Of a DNA stretch of 64,000 nt, positions 45,108 through 56,181 are shown one piece after another. This DNA is from Coccinella septempunctata (taxonomy: Eukaryota; Arthropoda; Insecta; Coleoptera; Coccinellidae). The notes beneath the pieces are model-generated. The model made no database searches, was not told where the DNA came from, and saw nothing but the letters and a program-made list of their open reading frames with translations. Where the stretch lies: assembly GCF_907165205.1 (NCBI RefSeq), contig NC_058191.1, positions 18,478,501 through 18,542,500 of the forward strand. The letters are read 5' to 3'. Positions within the stretch are counted from its first letter, which is position 1; every line of letters starts with the position of its first letter. The translations under genes were made by a program, and so were the position numbers.

Positions 45108-45449
45108 TGTAATATATCCCGCGCAAATTTGAATTTCATAAAGATAATTTAATCATAACATGTGAAATGTAAAATATGTTTTCGGTCGGACGATCGATTC
45201 ATTCTTCGCCAAGATCTTAATGAGAATACATCTGTGTACCCTCCTTATCTTATATAAAATAATTCCGTATATGTTGGCGTAAATATCAAAGGCTGGTACT
45301 GAAACTGTGACATAAATATTAATTAATATATGTTTATTGCAGCGCAAATGGCTAACGACTTTCGTCTTTCTGCCGACATAAATAAATGGCATAAAACTAC
45401 AAGTGTTATTGCATTGAATATTAATTACCAATCCAAACAAGATATTACA
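45108..45449 (+). repeat. G2 3' LTR (342 bp)
   Basis: The longer LTR. The first ORF-like minus-strand readings in both LTRs (41297-41563 and 45153-45497) are only shadows of the repeat. Confidence 0.9.
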
Positions 45450-46293
45450 GGTATCCAAAGGTGTTTTGTTTTTGCAGGACAATGCCCCTGCACACAAATC
45501 TCATGTTGCCATGCAAAAAATTCGTGATTTAGGATTTTAATTACTAGAACACTCCCCTTATTCAGCAGATTTGGCTCCATCCGACTATCATCTCTTTACT
45601 CAACTGAAAAAAAGTTTAAAAGGTCGTAAATTTTCTTCCAGCGAGGAGGTAATAAAAGCTGTGGAGGTCTGGTTTGCAGAGCGAGAAGAAACTTTTTTTT
45701 TGAAAGGTCTATAGAAGTTGCAGGTCCGCTGTAATGAATGTATCGCCGCCATCTCAGATGGGAGCAGCAACTAGATGCTCTCTGTAGATCATGCTACGCC
45801 ACATCTCCCATCAAACAATCCATGCCTCACTCGACGTTGCTTTCTATTTACTACGGCCTAGTATACTGCCACCTCTCCTACAACGTCATATTTTTTGGTA
45901 ACTCCGTACAAAGCGAGAGAGTGTTCATTGCTCAAAAAAGAGTCATGCGAATCATGTTCGACATCCCTCACAGAGATTCTTGTAAACCATTCCCCGTGGC
46001 TCGCAGAATTCTCATATTTCCATGTATTTATATTTTGAATGTGCTAGTATTCGAGTTGTGGTTCGGTGGTCAAAAATTCCAATTTTCATGATTACCCGAT
46101 CAGAGGCGCGAGCTTGCTTAGTGTTCCCTTACATAGGACAAAAAAGTCTGAGTCATCTATGTCATATCAGGGCCTCACCTTGTACAATCACGTACCTAGT
46201 AAATATAAAGTTTAGACCCACAGAGTTTTTAAAGACCGAATAAAAGAACTTCTCCTGAGAAAAGCTTACTATAGTGTTGCGGAGTATTTGAGT

Positions 46294-46306
46294 GACAGCA
46301 ATCTTT
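46294..46306 (+). repeat. Target-site duplication, left copy (PLE3 in LINE F)
   Basis: GACAGCAATCTTT, repeated at 47436-47448. Confidence 0.85.
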
Positions 46307-47435
46307 AATGAAAAAGACGAAATTTTCGTGTCTGCTCCAAATTGTTTATTTAAAATTACTACATATTTTTCGGCTCTTACAAAATTGGGGCCATCTTCAG
46401 GCATCTGCAGAGAAATACAAAGATGTATGAAAACAGTAATACAATAAAAGACAGTAACAGAAAAGTACATGGAGAGAGAAAACAACAGTACAAAGACAAA
46501 ACAGTAAATCAACATATATTGAGAGTCGAATTGTAAAAAGAAATTTGAGGAAAATAACTTACATGTTTAGAATTATAACCGAAATTATCTGTCAAGAAAA
46601 GATGAAAGTAAATATGTCACATTATCAGGGATCAACAAAGGCAAACAGAACGAGCAGAAAGAAGCGCAGAAACAACAGAAAAACACAGAAATGACTGAGT
46701 TTCTGTTGAGTGGCGAATACCGGGTTGTATGAAATATCAAAATTGGGAAAAAAAGGGGAAGAATGGAATTGGAGTCATCGCGATGGGTGAAAGCCGAGCA
46801 AATGTGGACAAATAAGCAGTTCAGGAAACTCTTGCTGGGTGTTCAGAAGTTTAGTTTGGGTGTTGTGTTTTGCCTTTGTGATATTTATCTTCTCCAATGA
46901 GTCACATAAACTTCTGTTTTGAGGTAGAGACAGGATGCAGGGCTCCAACGAAGGAACGTGGCCGGAATTCGAGAGGATGTGCTCTGGAGAGGATTGCTCT
47001 AAGGGAGTTTTCAACTTTGAAGGATATCTGAATGTTGAACTGTTTAAGGTATTTTTGGATTCTCTCAGAAACCTCAGGAACATAAGGGATGCTCTTGAAA
47101 ATAATGTTTTCAACTGATATAGGGGTTAAATTCTAAACATGTAAGTTATTTTCCTTAAATTTCTTTTTACAATTCGACTCTCAATATATGTTGATTTACT
47201 GTTTTGTCTTTGTAGTGTTGTTTTCTCTTTCCATGTACTTTTCTGTTGCTGTCTTTTATTGTATTACTGTTTTCATACATCTTTGTATTTGTCTGCAGAT
47301 GCCTGAAGATGGCCCTAATTTTGTAAGGGCCGAAACAAATGTAGCAATTTCAAATGAAGAATTTGGAGCTGACACGAAAATTTCGTCTTTTTTATTATGT
47401 ATCAAACTCCAATGAACAGGACGGATAACAGATTT
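46307..47435 (-). mobile_element. Penelope-like element PLE3, internally deleted, with inverted terminal repeats
   Basis: Arms 46308-46574 and 47130-47396 are reverse complements (about 267 bp). A 39-bp extension follows the right arm, then the duplicated 13-mer. The interior of 555 bp holds one minus-strand frame (47113-46775) whose start, SIPYVPEVSERIQKYLKQFN in a neighbouring frame, resembles the Penelope linker of P2 (PYIPGLTNKI). RT and GIY-YIG are gone. Arms carry CTGAAGA...GGGCCGAAAC. Confidence 0.8.
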
Positions 47436-47762
47436 GACAGCAATCTTTGACTGTATCTATTTTTTTTTTTGTATGATGGATCTATTGTCTATATTTATAT
47501 TTATATTTATGTTCAAAAATTATTTTATGATTGCTGATGCGATGTTTGTTATTGTTTTTTTTTTGTATGCGTGTACGTCAATATTGTTATATTGACTTTT
47601 TACCCTATTTTTTGACCTGTCCTATACATCCCATGTCTGAATGGACCAATCTGAAGATTTATTTATTTATTATTTATTATCCAATTAAGATGAGAATCTG
47701 TTGAGTAATAAAATATTTTGACAATGAAATTTTGTTTGGTTCTATAGTAGGCTAAGAATTTT

Positions 47763-49745
47763 TCAATATATCTTCGTATTTACCTTTGTATCCACTGCTC
47801 TCATCCATTTCTCTCTATCTGGCCGTTGTTCTATTTCATCTATGGTTTTTGAAACATTATCATCATATTCCAACAGATATGCAAACATTGCTTCCTCAGT
47901 TTCGAAATTTGTAATGTAGTCGTTGTCCCATATTGGCTTATTTCTACTTCTTTCTGTTCGTGAACTGCTTTCTTTATCCATTGAAATATTTTCTTCCTAC
48001 TGCATATTTGGCTCATCCTGTATGCCTCTCTCTACCTGTATGCCCTCGTCCATGTTCTCTCTTTTTGTTTCACTTTCCCTGTTATATCTGAGTTTGTCTA
48101 TTCCTAATGAATCTTTTTCATTCAACTCATTCTCATCGAATATCACGTTCCATTTTTACTCTTCTTTTTTCAGGATCCCATAATCTTTAGGAGCTGTTTG
48201 GCCCATATCCTACCATGATTAACTTGTTTATTCGCACTATATTCCTTTCCATCAACTGGTTTCATTAATGGTCATCTTTCCCATTACACACGGTTCACAT
48301 GTTAAACTTCCACAATTTATATTGTCCAGTTCACTCAATTGACCCATAACTTCCGTTAAACCACTTTTCCTTAAAACTTTTAAATTTTGTATGCCCAAAT
48401 GTCCTAGACGCCTATGCCATAAATATATTAAATCATTCTTATAATTTAATAAGTTGTGTATGGGGTAATTTGCCGAGTTGTCTATTTCCATTTTAACCAA
48501 GTATAAAGAGCCCTCCTTTTTTTCTGTCATAACTTGTACCTCATTATTTGCAAATACTACCGTTAGCCCATTATTTTCCAGTTTTGATACAGACATAAGA
48601 TTCTTTTTAACAGCAGGACAACAATAAACATCTTTAATTTCACATGGAACATCTTTAACAAGACTAACTGCATCCATATTTCCTATGCCTTAAGCTTCTA
48701 AACTAGAGATATAGGGGTGTTTCCTATCTTCCTAACTCTATTATCTTCGGACCTTATAGATTTGAGTGAATGGCAGGAAGGGATCTCGAATTTTTTAAAA
48801 TTCGCAATTCATTTCGATATTTTGCGCCCGTATTTGGGTCACGGATTGTGCTACGGGATATAAAGAATAATTTTCGTGCTATTAGTTCTCGTTTTCAAAT
48901 TGCTTTAGTGCAGAAAAGTAGGTAGGTTCTCAGGAATAATTGAACTACTCCGAAACTATAAGAAACTGTAACGGCCCCCAGGTGAAGTTGAACGCACCTA
49001 TGTTCCGGTAATTTTGAACTGATTTATAGTCAGAAAAAACATTCAAGTCACTCACCAGATGGTCAGAACACCCAGAGTCAACACACCAGGTCAAATTATT
49101 TTCAGCCATATAAGAATTTTCAAATGGCTCACCTGATTTTGTCTCTGTCATAAATACTACTTTTGTCTGGTCGTCTTTGCTGTCTGCTATGGCTGTATAA
49201 CTTCCTATCGACTGTTTCTGGAACCTATTTCTACCATATGTACTTGAATTCTGGGCTCTGCAATTCTCATTTGTATTTCTTGCCAAACCTTGGGTAGTTC
49301 TGTTCTGATTTTCAGGTTTATTTCTATATCTGCATTGGAATTTTTTATGTCCTCGTTTTCCACATACATAACATGAAAGGGCATAATTTAATGAGCTGGA
49401 CATATCAGCAATACTGGTCTAGCTCTTTTCTCTTCTCCGCCTATTTTCAAGAAAACCCTGTTTCCAGAAAGGGCTGGGTTTCGATGGCAGTGACTACAGC
49501 TTCATAACTTTTGGGCATTGACATTAGTATATACTTTATTCTTTCTTCTTCGCTTATTTCACCCAAGAGTCTTGAAGGTGTGAGAATAATTTAGTCACCG
49601 CTTTTATTTTCTTCATTTGTACTCGTTATTGGTAACCGATTCTACGACACCATTGTCCCGCAGGATACTTTTAATTCGAAACTCCTTTGCCGCAAAGTTA
49701 TTTCCAGAGAATGGGGTTAGGCTGTACTTTTCACAGGTTGTCATT
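47763..49745 (-). pseudogene. Copia3 gag-pol remnants
   Basis: A gag N-terminus near 49745-49600 reads RIKSILRDNGVVESVTNNEY. Frame 49403-48945 has knuckle CYVCGKRGHKKFQC and protease WCVDSGCSDHLVSDL. Frame 48677-48252 has the pre-integrase part (AVKKNLMSVSKLENNGLTVV, LWHRRLGHLGIQNL, CEPCVMGK). After about 48250 the reading passes to the region before RT (WNVIFDENELNEKDS) and the frame 47981-47763 (DREKWMRAVDTKVN). Several stops; the integrase core and nearly all RT are absent. Confidence 0.85.
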
Positions 49746-49899
49746 TTCTTGAACCACGATCTGCTACCACTCTTGAAATGAAAGTCTGTCGAACTCCTTC
49801 AATATATTGAACTTAATTGAGATGGTACATTCTATTGGGTCGTCTATGGGAGTTCAAGTTGAGCCGAGAGCGATTGATTATGTCACCAGGGTTCCAACA
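47763..49899 (-). mobile_element. Copia-type element Copia3, 5' half
   Basis: From right to left: a probable 5' LTR (49899-49774, TGTTGG...TTTCA), a primer-site-like TGGTAGCAGA, gag start MTTCEKYSLTPFSGNNFAAK, zinc knuckle, protease, pre-integrase, and the beginning of RT, where it is cut off. The integrase core is deleted. It is not autonomous. Confidence 0.8.
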
Positions 49900-50084
49900 T
49901 TACTCAAGTATAAATATAAAAATATTGTAGAAAATTGAAGCCCTTGCTTGTTGAGCATTTTCAAAGTGAAGCAGAAGACATTTGGGTAAAAATCATGATA
50001 AACAATACTTAAATTTTTTTTATGTTGTGTATATATACCTCCATCTGATTCCAATGCTGCATCGTTCTTTCGAGATAAATTATC
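49900..50084. other. Spacer between Copia3 and LINE G
   Basis: AT-rich; no recognisable feature. Confidence 0.5.
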
Positions 50085-50179
50085 TCAAATCATAATAATA
50101 ATAATCTTTATTTCCAATGAAATCAGTAACAGCAAAGCAATACAGATATCAAATAAAATAACGTCAAAATAAATTTATT

Positions 50180-52760
50180 TTACAATTTATATCTGAAAAA
50201 TTCATCCAGGTTATAAGGTTCCACTCTCATCAACAACTGTTTCACCTTAGCTTTAAATTGTCTGACATTATCTATGATTATGATGTTATCAGGTAGATGA
50301 TTGAAAACTCTAATACAATTGTAAGCTGGGTGCTTCTCACTTAATGTTAACCTATGAATAGGGTAATTAATATTTAAAGTTCTTGTATTATGCTGATGAT
50401 TGGTACAATCTTTCATGAACTTCTCTTTGTTTTTATGTAGGAACATCAGACACTCAAACAGATAGAGACCGCATACTGTAAATATATGGTTCTGATTGGT
50501 TCTGCCTGAATAGATTTATACAGGATTCTTTATATTTCATGTTGAAAATTACCCTGAAAATTCTTTTCTGAGTTAAAAACATTTCTTCTGAATTTTGTGG
50601 GGTGCCCCAATAAATTATTCCGTATCTTATTGCTGATTCGAAGTTTGCATGGTATAATGTTCTAATTGATTTCATGTTCAAGTATTTTTTTGTTATACTG
50701 ATAGCAAAGCTCATTCTATTTACTTTCTGACTGAGATATTCAATATGCTTCCTGAAATTTAGAAAAGAGTCAAGAAAAATCCCTAAAAATTTTGTATCGT
50801 CTGTGATGCTAATGGTGTCATCATTCAATTTAATTTCCCTTGGCTTTATTTTATTACATCTGGCTGTACTAAATGTGATTAGCTTAGTTTTTTCAGTGTT
50901 CAAAACCAATTGATTTGAATCAAACCAGTTTATAGCCCTAACGAAAAAAATCGGAACCTGCCCTAATTAAATCCTTTTCTTCTTCAGCTCCTGTGAATAA
51001 GTTTGTGTCATCTACCATTCATATTCATCTTTCACAATATCCTCTAAGTCGTTCAGGTACACCAGAAATAACAGAGGTCCCAATACACTTCCTTGTACAA
51101 TTCCTACTTTGTGTGTTAAAACTGATGATGTTATCGTTTTACCTCCCTTGATTATTTTCACTTTATGTTTCCTATCGCATAAGTATGATCCTATCCAACT
51201 GAGAGTTTGACCCCTTATTCCATTATCTTGTAGTTTCTTCAATAATTGTTCCTGATTTATTGAGTCATATGCTTTAGAAAGGTCCAAAAAGATAGCTAAA
51301 GCTAGCTTGTTTTTCTCAATTAAATCTACTATTGCCTTTGTGAAATCGAATATCGCTGTTAGAACTGATCTACCTTTTAAATAGCCATGTTGTGTTTTTG
51401 AAAAGAAATTACATTCATTAAGGAAGGTAATGAGTCTCATGCTCATTGCGAGCTCAAAAATCTTTGAGAAACTTGGTAAAATGCTGATCGGTCTATAATT
51501 TCCTAGTTCTTTTGGATCCCCTTTCTTAAATGCTGGCTTAATGATAGCGATCTTTAGCTGCTCTGGAAACACACCTTGTTTGAAAGATAAATTGATGAGG
51601 TATGATAACTGGAGGTTTATGGATGGTATTGACATTTTAAAAATGTTTATTGGTATCTCGTCAACTCCACTTGTGTACTTGTTTTTCAATAGTTTTCCAA
51701 GTTCCAATATTTCAATGGGAGTGGTTGGTCTTAGATACATCGATTTATTTAGGTTTCTTATTCTATGATTGGTGTTTCCTTGCAATGTGTCAGTTGGTTG
51801 GTTATTAAAATGAATATTGAATTTATCTGTTACTTCCTTCGATTCCCCTTCAATGTGACATTCCCTATGATGCACCTGATTACCTCTTAACTCCTTGCAT
51901 ATTTTCCACATTGTCTTGCTCTTATTGTCACAGTTTTCTATATGTCTTTCGAACATCTCCGACTTGCTTTTGATAATAAGGTTATCATATTCCTTTTTGG
52001 TGTCGTTCTTGTATCCTCTGAATAAAGTCTGATTTTGCTTTTTCGGTAAAAATTTACATTCTTTCTTATTGGATACAGGATGGTCCAAATTATCAATAGA
52101 TATCATTTGAACATTATGAATAGATATTATATATGCATGTCTAGTGTTTCAGTTTCCCATGTTAATAAATTGGTGAAGATGTTATCAATGCATGATCTTG
52201 ATTGGCTTGATATTCTGGTGTGCTCATTAATTGTTTACACCAAATTGAAGGAATTCAGCAGAGTTATTAATTTTGCTTTGGTTCTATTGTCTTCTTTCAT
52301 TTCAATGTTGAAATCACCAGCTATAATGATTGCTTTATTATCTTCAAATATTTTCAACAGCAATTCTTCCATTTCATCAATAAATACATCCAACGAGCCT
52401 TCTGGGGGTCTTTATACGGAAACAACTATAATTTGTTTGGAACCCATCAAACATTCAACTGCCGCAGATTCAAAGTTGCCTTCTACAGGTAACTTGCTGA
52501 CTTTATTTATTTGTGTTGTCTTTGTTTTTATGTCAACAAAGATTGCTGCTCCTCCATATCCATTTGGTCTACAATATTTGGCTACAAGTTTGAAGTTTTT
52601 TATAGAGATGGTTTCTAATTGGTCAGATGTTTGCCAATGCTCAGTCAGACATAGTATTTTACAATTTTTGGTGACAATACCTGTTTCTAGTCGATCTATA
52701 GCATTACGAATTGACTGTACGTTCTGGTGGATTAAGCATACTTTGTTTATGGTTGGACAT
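50180..52760 (-). pseudogene. LINE G ORF2 (endonuclease + RT)
   Basis: The endonuclease lies on the minus strand at about 52760-52107 (CKILCLTEHWQTSDQLETIS, VVSVYRPPEGSLDVFIDE, IIIAGDFNIEMKEDN). Frame 52106-51012 carries RT (GNYRPISILPSFSKIFE, TQHGYLKGRSVLTAIFDFTK, FLDLSKAYDSINQEQL, GIVQGSVLGPLLFLVYLNDL), breaking off just before the catalytic loop near 51010. Frames 50909-50454 and 50446-50180 carry the C-terminal part (LGIFLDSFLNFRKHIEYLSQ, AIRYGIIYWG, NCIRVFNHLPDNI). The large plus-strand frame 52080-52826 is its antisense shadow. Confidence 0.87.
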
Positions 52761-52782
52761 GGTTTTTCCTTTGTTTTTTTGT

Positions 52783-53680
52783 TTATAAAAAATCATCACT
52801 ATTTTGAAGCAGTTCTGTGTGTCTAGAGAAATCGAATCTTTTGATACCCACCCTTGATGGCCAGAAATTTGACTCATACATTTCTTCCTTCTTCTCAAAG
52901 GGTGCTGATACCACGAATCTTTTCAACCTTTTCTCCTCTGACGGAATTTCCTTTACTATAATGTTACATTTTTCAAAGCCATTTTTTTTCGATATGTACT
53001 CTTGGATCATTGTGTTTGTTGTACTTCTCTTAACTCGGTATATATACAGCCATACTCTTTTTTAGTGCCCAGAAAAACCATTCTCTTCTTTCCCTGTTCC
53101 TATGTTTTTTGTTTGAGGTTTATTTCTTGTTTTACGCTTGTTTCCTACTTCAATGAAATCATTTTCAGTCTGTTTTTTTTCCTTAGGAGTGTTTGCTGTC
53201 GAAATGATTCTACTTCTCAATGTCATTTGATTGTTTTGATTCGTTTGCTTGTTTACTCTTGGTACTGCGCCATTTCGGTTTGACGTTTCTCCTGTTGCAG
53301 GAATTTGTTCCCTCTCTTGTGCTGCCATCTGACGTCCACTTGTTGAACTTGCTACGTTTGCATATGAACATGAAGGCATCGCTAATGAGTTATTTTGCTC
53401 CCTCTGCTCTGTTCCTGTTGAATTGTTCTTGTACTTCCTATCGTATTTGTCTGATTTGTTTACATGTTTTTTTTTTTTCATATTCTGTATTAATTTTACT
53501 GAGGTTTTCAATTTTTTCTGATAGGAGATCGTTGTTTTGTTTCAGAATGTTGTTTTTGTCTCTTGTTTCGTTTAATAATTCTTGGAGGTACCTTATTTGA
53601 GTCCGCAGGTTTTCCATTTTCGCTTCGTCCACTTGTTTAGACAAATCTTCTTGTTGGTTAGTTGGCTCACAACATACCAC
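52783..53680 (-). pseudogene. LINE G ORF1 (coiled coil, basic)
   Basis: Frame 53680-53438 is a leucine-rich coiled coil (LRTQIRYLQELLNETRDKNN, LLSEKIENLSKIN). Frame 53511-53062 is a polar basic linker (YANVASSTSGRQMAAQERE, MTLRSRIISTANTPKEKK, VGNKRKTRNK). Frame 53010-52783 is a C-terminal domain (CNIIVKEIPSEEKRLKRFVV, FWPSRVGIKRF). Frameshifts separate them. No zinc knuckles are seen, unlike families A and D. The role as RNA-binding ORF1 is inferred from position. Confidence 0.75.
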
Positions 53681-53690
53681 TTTGTTTCCA

Positions 53691-53959
53691 CTTAGGAACC
53701 CTGTCTACCAGACAGGGTCTTCTATCCAATGGGGTCTTTGATCAGTGGAATGCCCTCCCGAGATCAATTGTCGAAGCTGATTCTGTCAATGCCTTCAAGA
53801 ACAGATATGACAGATGGAAATCTGCGCCTGTACAGTCGCGTAAGTAGTCTCCAGCAACTTCAGCATGTCGGGCTAATCTGGATCAGCTCTGTCACGACTG
53901 TTAGCAATGGACTTCATTTATTATCCATTTTCAGGGAGAAGTGGACTGTATAAGTTGTT
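53691..53959 (+). pseudogene. C-terminal LINE ORF2 fragment (family H)
   Basis: LLSNGVFDQWNALPRSIVEA and VNAFKNRYDRWKS (53715-53830) match the usual end of CR1-type ORF2 proteins (V-x-D-x-W-N-x-L-P ... N-x-F-K-x-R). It is a 3' fragment about 0.27 kb long without a recognised tail. Confidence 0.65.
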
Positions 53960-54194
53960 TATTCGATCGTAATTTCTTGGAAAGCAGGAAGAAAGACTTT
54001 TTAATTAACAATGATCTTCATTCGTTGTCAAAGTCGAATACAATCTGCCTAATTCACATTATCTCAATCTCCGTCAACATATGTCGAGATTCTTTCGCTG
54101 CATGCGTGATGGAAATATAAAATAAATGCATTTTTACAGTGACGGATCTGTGGATGCGAATATAATAATTATTGATCCTTAACATTCCACCCAC
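53960..54194. other. Unassigned sequence between LINE H and the BEL remnant
   Basis: No coding or repeat feature recognised. Confidence 0.5.
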
Positions 54195-54282
54195 TTCATT
54201 TTATATAGGTAAAAAAGCTGCCAAATTCTTATTGGTTCATTCGAATTGAACCTCCAGAGTATACACTGAAAGATTTGATCGC

Positions 54283-54292
54283 TAGGATGGAT
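54283..54292 (+). repeat. Target-site duplication, left copy (family B)
   Basis: TAGGATGGAT, repeated at 59193-59202 after the poly(A). Confidence 0.9.
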
Positions 54293-54753
54293 TCCGAGTC
54301 ATTCGCTTGACAAGAGAAGACGTGCTACAGTGCTCCTAGTGCTATAAAAGAGAAAGCGGACGAGAAAGTCGAAGTGTCATAAAAGAGAAAGCGGACGAGA
54401 AAGTCGAAGTGTCACAGTGCCGTAAAAGTGAAAGCGGAGGTGAAAGTGTACACTGGCGAAGCTGCGGAATTTATGATTCCGTCTACGAAACTTCCGAAGT
54501 TTTTTTTTTTGTAAGTTCTATAAGTGTATGTGTTATAGAGCGGAAATTCGTTCAAATTCAGTGTATTCAGTGTCGAGTCCAGATCCCAAGATCGCTGGTT
54601 CCACGGATATCACTGGTGAGTCGATTTATTTTTCTGATAGTATAGAAAATATTTAATTTAGCCACATAGCTTAATAGTAACATAGTAGTAAGGATTTCCA
54701 ATATTCATTATTATTCCGAAATACCTCATATAGTTCAATACGGACAAAAAGCC
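54293..54753 (+). promoter_or_regulatory. Family B 5' UTR with a 35-bp tandem duplication
   Basis: It starts TCCGAGTCATTCGCTTGAC, as in A4 (63839). A 35-bp unit beginning ATAAAAGAGAAAGCGG is repeated in tandem (54344-54378 and 54379-54413); A2 and A4 have one copy. Internal promoters of jockey-type LINEs lie in this region, so the duplication may change promoter strength, which is inferred. Confidence 0.65.
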
Positions 54754-56181
54754 ATGTCGGAGGTCTCAGACAATGAGAGCTCCTACATGGAAGCTACGGA
54801 CACCGAAGAATTCAGCGATGGAGATGCAGAGGAGCTTGTAAGGCTCAAAGAAGAGAATGGGCAGTTGAAGGCTCAAATAAATAAACTGACTGAAACCGTG
54901 TCTCAGTTGGTCGGGGAGATACGCCTCTTGAGAGAGGAAGTTAACAAGAATAAAGCTCCTCAATCCCCTAGTTTTGCTGAAATTGCAAAACAGAATACGG
55001 CACAGAAATCCCCCACATTTGCAGAAATTGCAAAGCCGGTAGCGGTCCCCAAAAATTCCTCCAAACAGGAAGTAGCTCCAGAACCGGAGAAGAAGAGAAA
55101 TTTTGCAACTCAAGTTGCTAAAACCCAGAACGCGCCGCCCACAAAACGCGCGCGTGAAGAAAGTTCATCTTCAGACGAAGAGACCGCAAAAAAAGCAACG
55201 GAGTTACCTAAAAAAGATAAAATTCCACCCATCACGACGATGGGTACAGCCGATTGGGTAGAGATCTCAAAAGCTCTCTACTTGAAGAAATTCAGCTACA
55301 ACAGAGCAACCGTCGTAAAATACGGGATCAGGATCGTAGCCTCGACTGTGGACGACTACAGGAACATAACAAAATATTTTGACCAGATTGGTAAGGAGTA
55401 CTTCACGTACCAGATGGAGGAAGAGATAAAGATATATGCAGTTATAAGACATCTCCCAATAGATGCTGACCTAGATTTAATAAAAAATGATCTAAAGGTC
55501 CAAGGAATCCATGACGCCGAGGTGTCCAGAATGACATCCAATAAAACCAAAAAGTTTATACCCTTATACCTGGTAAAAACTCAGAGAAAGGAAATTTTCG
55601 AAATGAGACGCCTCTACAATCTCTGCATTGTAGTGGAATCAAAAAGAAGGGCAGAAAATCCAAGCCAATGCTTCAGATGTCAGAGGTACGGACATGCCCA
55701 AAACAAGTGCTCTTTTCCATACAGATGCGTCAAATGTTTGGGCAATCATTGCACAAAAGATTGCGAACTTACCAGAAAAGGTGAGGAGAGAAATGCCACA
55801 TGCGTTCTGTGCGGTGAAGAAGGCCATCCAGCAAGCTACAAAGGATGTAGCGAATTCAAATTAGTTACAAGGAAGAGGAAAACAGGCCAGAAATCGGCTC
55901 AGCAGAGCACGATTCCTCTAAAAGTCCAGGAGAAAAAGAAGCCCACCCCCTTCAAAGTAGACGACAAGAAAAAAGAAGTACCCAAACCAGTACAGAAGAA
56001 GGAGACACCGAAAATGCCCCAAGCTAAACCTACGATCAACAAAACAAAAGAAAACAGAAAAGTCTCTGAATCCGCCGACGATTTAGACACTTTTACTGAA
56101 AAAATTTTCAACAAAATCATGTTGAAAACTGAAAGAGAGATGGAGAAAAAACTCCAAGGAATGTTCAGTAAACTGAAATAA
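54754..56181 (+). CDS. Family B ORF1, gag-like RNA-binding protein (475 aa)
   Basis: Intact ORF. ATG at 54754 in MSEVSDNESS is chosen because the following residues match the A2 sequence with no upstream in-frame support. Residues about 28-65 form a leucine coiled coil (LKEENGQLKAQINKLTETVS). A variable region holds a repeated SPSFAEIAK/SPTFAEIAK motif, then SSSSDEET, a PRE_C2HC-like segment (about 165-295), and three zinc knuckles: CFRCQRYGHAQNKC, CVKCLGNHCTKDC and CVLCGEEGHPASYKGC. The end is lysine-rich with a DTFTEKIFNKIMLK helix. Such proteins package LINE RNA and carry it to the nucleus. The stop overlaps the ORF2 start (TAATG). Confidence 0.92.
   Translation: MSEVSDNESSYMEATDTEEFSDGDAEELVRLKEENGQLKAQINKLTETVSQLVGEIRLLREEVNKNKAPQSPSFAEIAKQNTAQKSPTFAEIAKPVAVPKNSSKQEVAPEPEKKRNFATQVAKTQNAPPTKRAREESSSSDEETAKKATELPKKDKIPPITTMGTADWVEISKALYLKKFSYNRATVVKYGIRIVASTVDDYRNITKYFDQIGKEYFTYQMEEEIKIYAVIRHLPIDADLDLIKNDLKVQGIHDAEVSRMTSNKTKKFIPLYLVKTQRKEIFEMRRLYNLCIVVESKRRAENPSQCFRCQRYGHAQNKCSFPYRCVKCLGNHCTKDCELTRKGEERNATCVLCGEEGHPASYKGCSEFKLVTRKRKTGQKSAQQSTIPLKVQEKKKPTPFKVDDKKKEVPKPVQKKETPKMPQAKPTINKTKENRKVSESADDLDTFTEKIFNKIMLKTEREMEKKLQGMFSKLK

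Larger units (their letters stand above)
41252..45449 (+). mobile_element. Gypsy-type LTR retrotransposon G2 with both LTRs
   Basis: LTRs 41252-41527 and 45108-45449 start TGTAATATATCCCGCGC and end CAAGATATTACA. A 5-bp GGTAT duplication flanks the element. A primer-site-like TGGCGCAGTCGG follows the 5' LTR, and a polypurine GGGAGGAAGA precedes the 3' LTR. Most of gag and the start of protease are deleted; pol is long but frameshifted. The insertion disrupts MAR2 at its GKVSKG codons. Confidence 0.93.
37318..45735 (+). pseudogene. Mariner transposase MAR2, in four pieces
   Basis: Piece 37318-37652 starts MSTEIVKIEKFEYRAIIKFL and has the helix-turn-helix (CPSYATMKNWTANFKRG, a stop, RSGRPVSV, RRIGIKQISEALNISYER). 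Piece 40630-40990 continues with WIPKCLNVDQKRARVEAS, IVIMDETKVHIYDPE (first catalytic D) and ending near ITDYS. Piece 41214-41246 gives a REKRGGKV-like stretch. Piece 45455-45735 ends with FLQDNAPAHKSHVAMQ (second D), YSADLAPSDYHLF (third D) and a GRKFSSSEEVIKAVE tail. Between them lie LINE D2, a MITE and Gypsy G2. Stops occur inside the pieces too. The right TIR was not found; LINE F starts immediately after. Confidence 0.87.
45736..47690 (+). mobile_element. LINE family F, 3' part, split by PLE3
   Basis: It opens inside the RT C-terminal region (LLSIYYGLVYCHLSYNVIFF, AQKRVMRIMFDIPHRDSC, ILNVLVF), loses frame near 46050-46100, and continues as decayed C-terminus (GLTLYNHV, RIKELLLRKAYYS) until PLE3 at 46307. 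The 3' UTR resumes at 47449 and ends in a TTTA-rich tail (about 47658-47680). The style is CR1-like. The 5' end was lost at the MAR2 boundary. Confidence 0.82.
50085..53690 (-). mobile_element. LINE family G (CR1/jockey type), minus strand
   Basis: The 3' end at the left has an ATTATTATTATTATGA-type tail (about 50090-50112). ORF2 (about 52830-50180) and ORF1 (about 53680-52783) are in the normal order on the minus strand. Many small frameshifts, but little is missing. The 5' edge at about 53690 meets LINE H. Confidence 0.87.

Noticed and set aside
41297..45497. Matching minus-strand ORFs at 41297-41563 and 45153-45497
   Set aside because: They are readings of the two G2 LTRs, not genes.
45738..46091. 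Independent host gene
   Set aside because: The residues match the C-terminal region of CR1-type LINE proteins and a LINE 3' UTR and tail follow.
52080..52826. Plus-strand ORF of 248 codons
   Set aside because: It is the antisense of the LINE G endonuclease, which reads with clear motifs on the minus strand.
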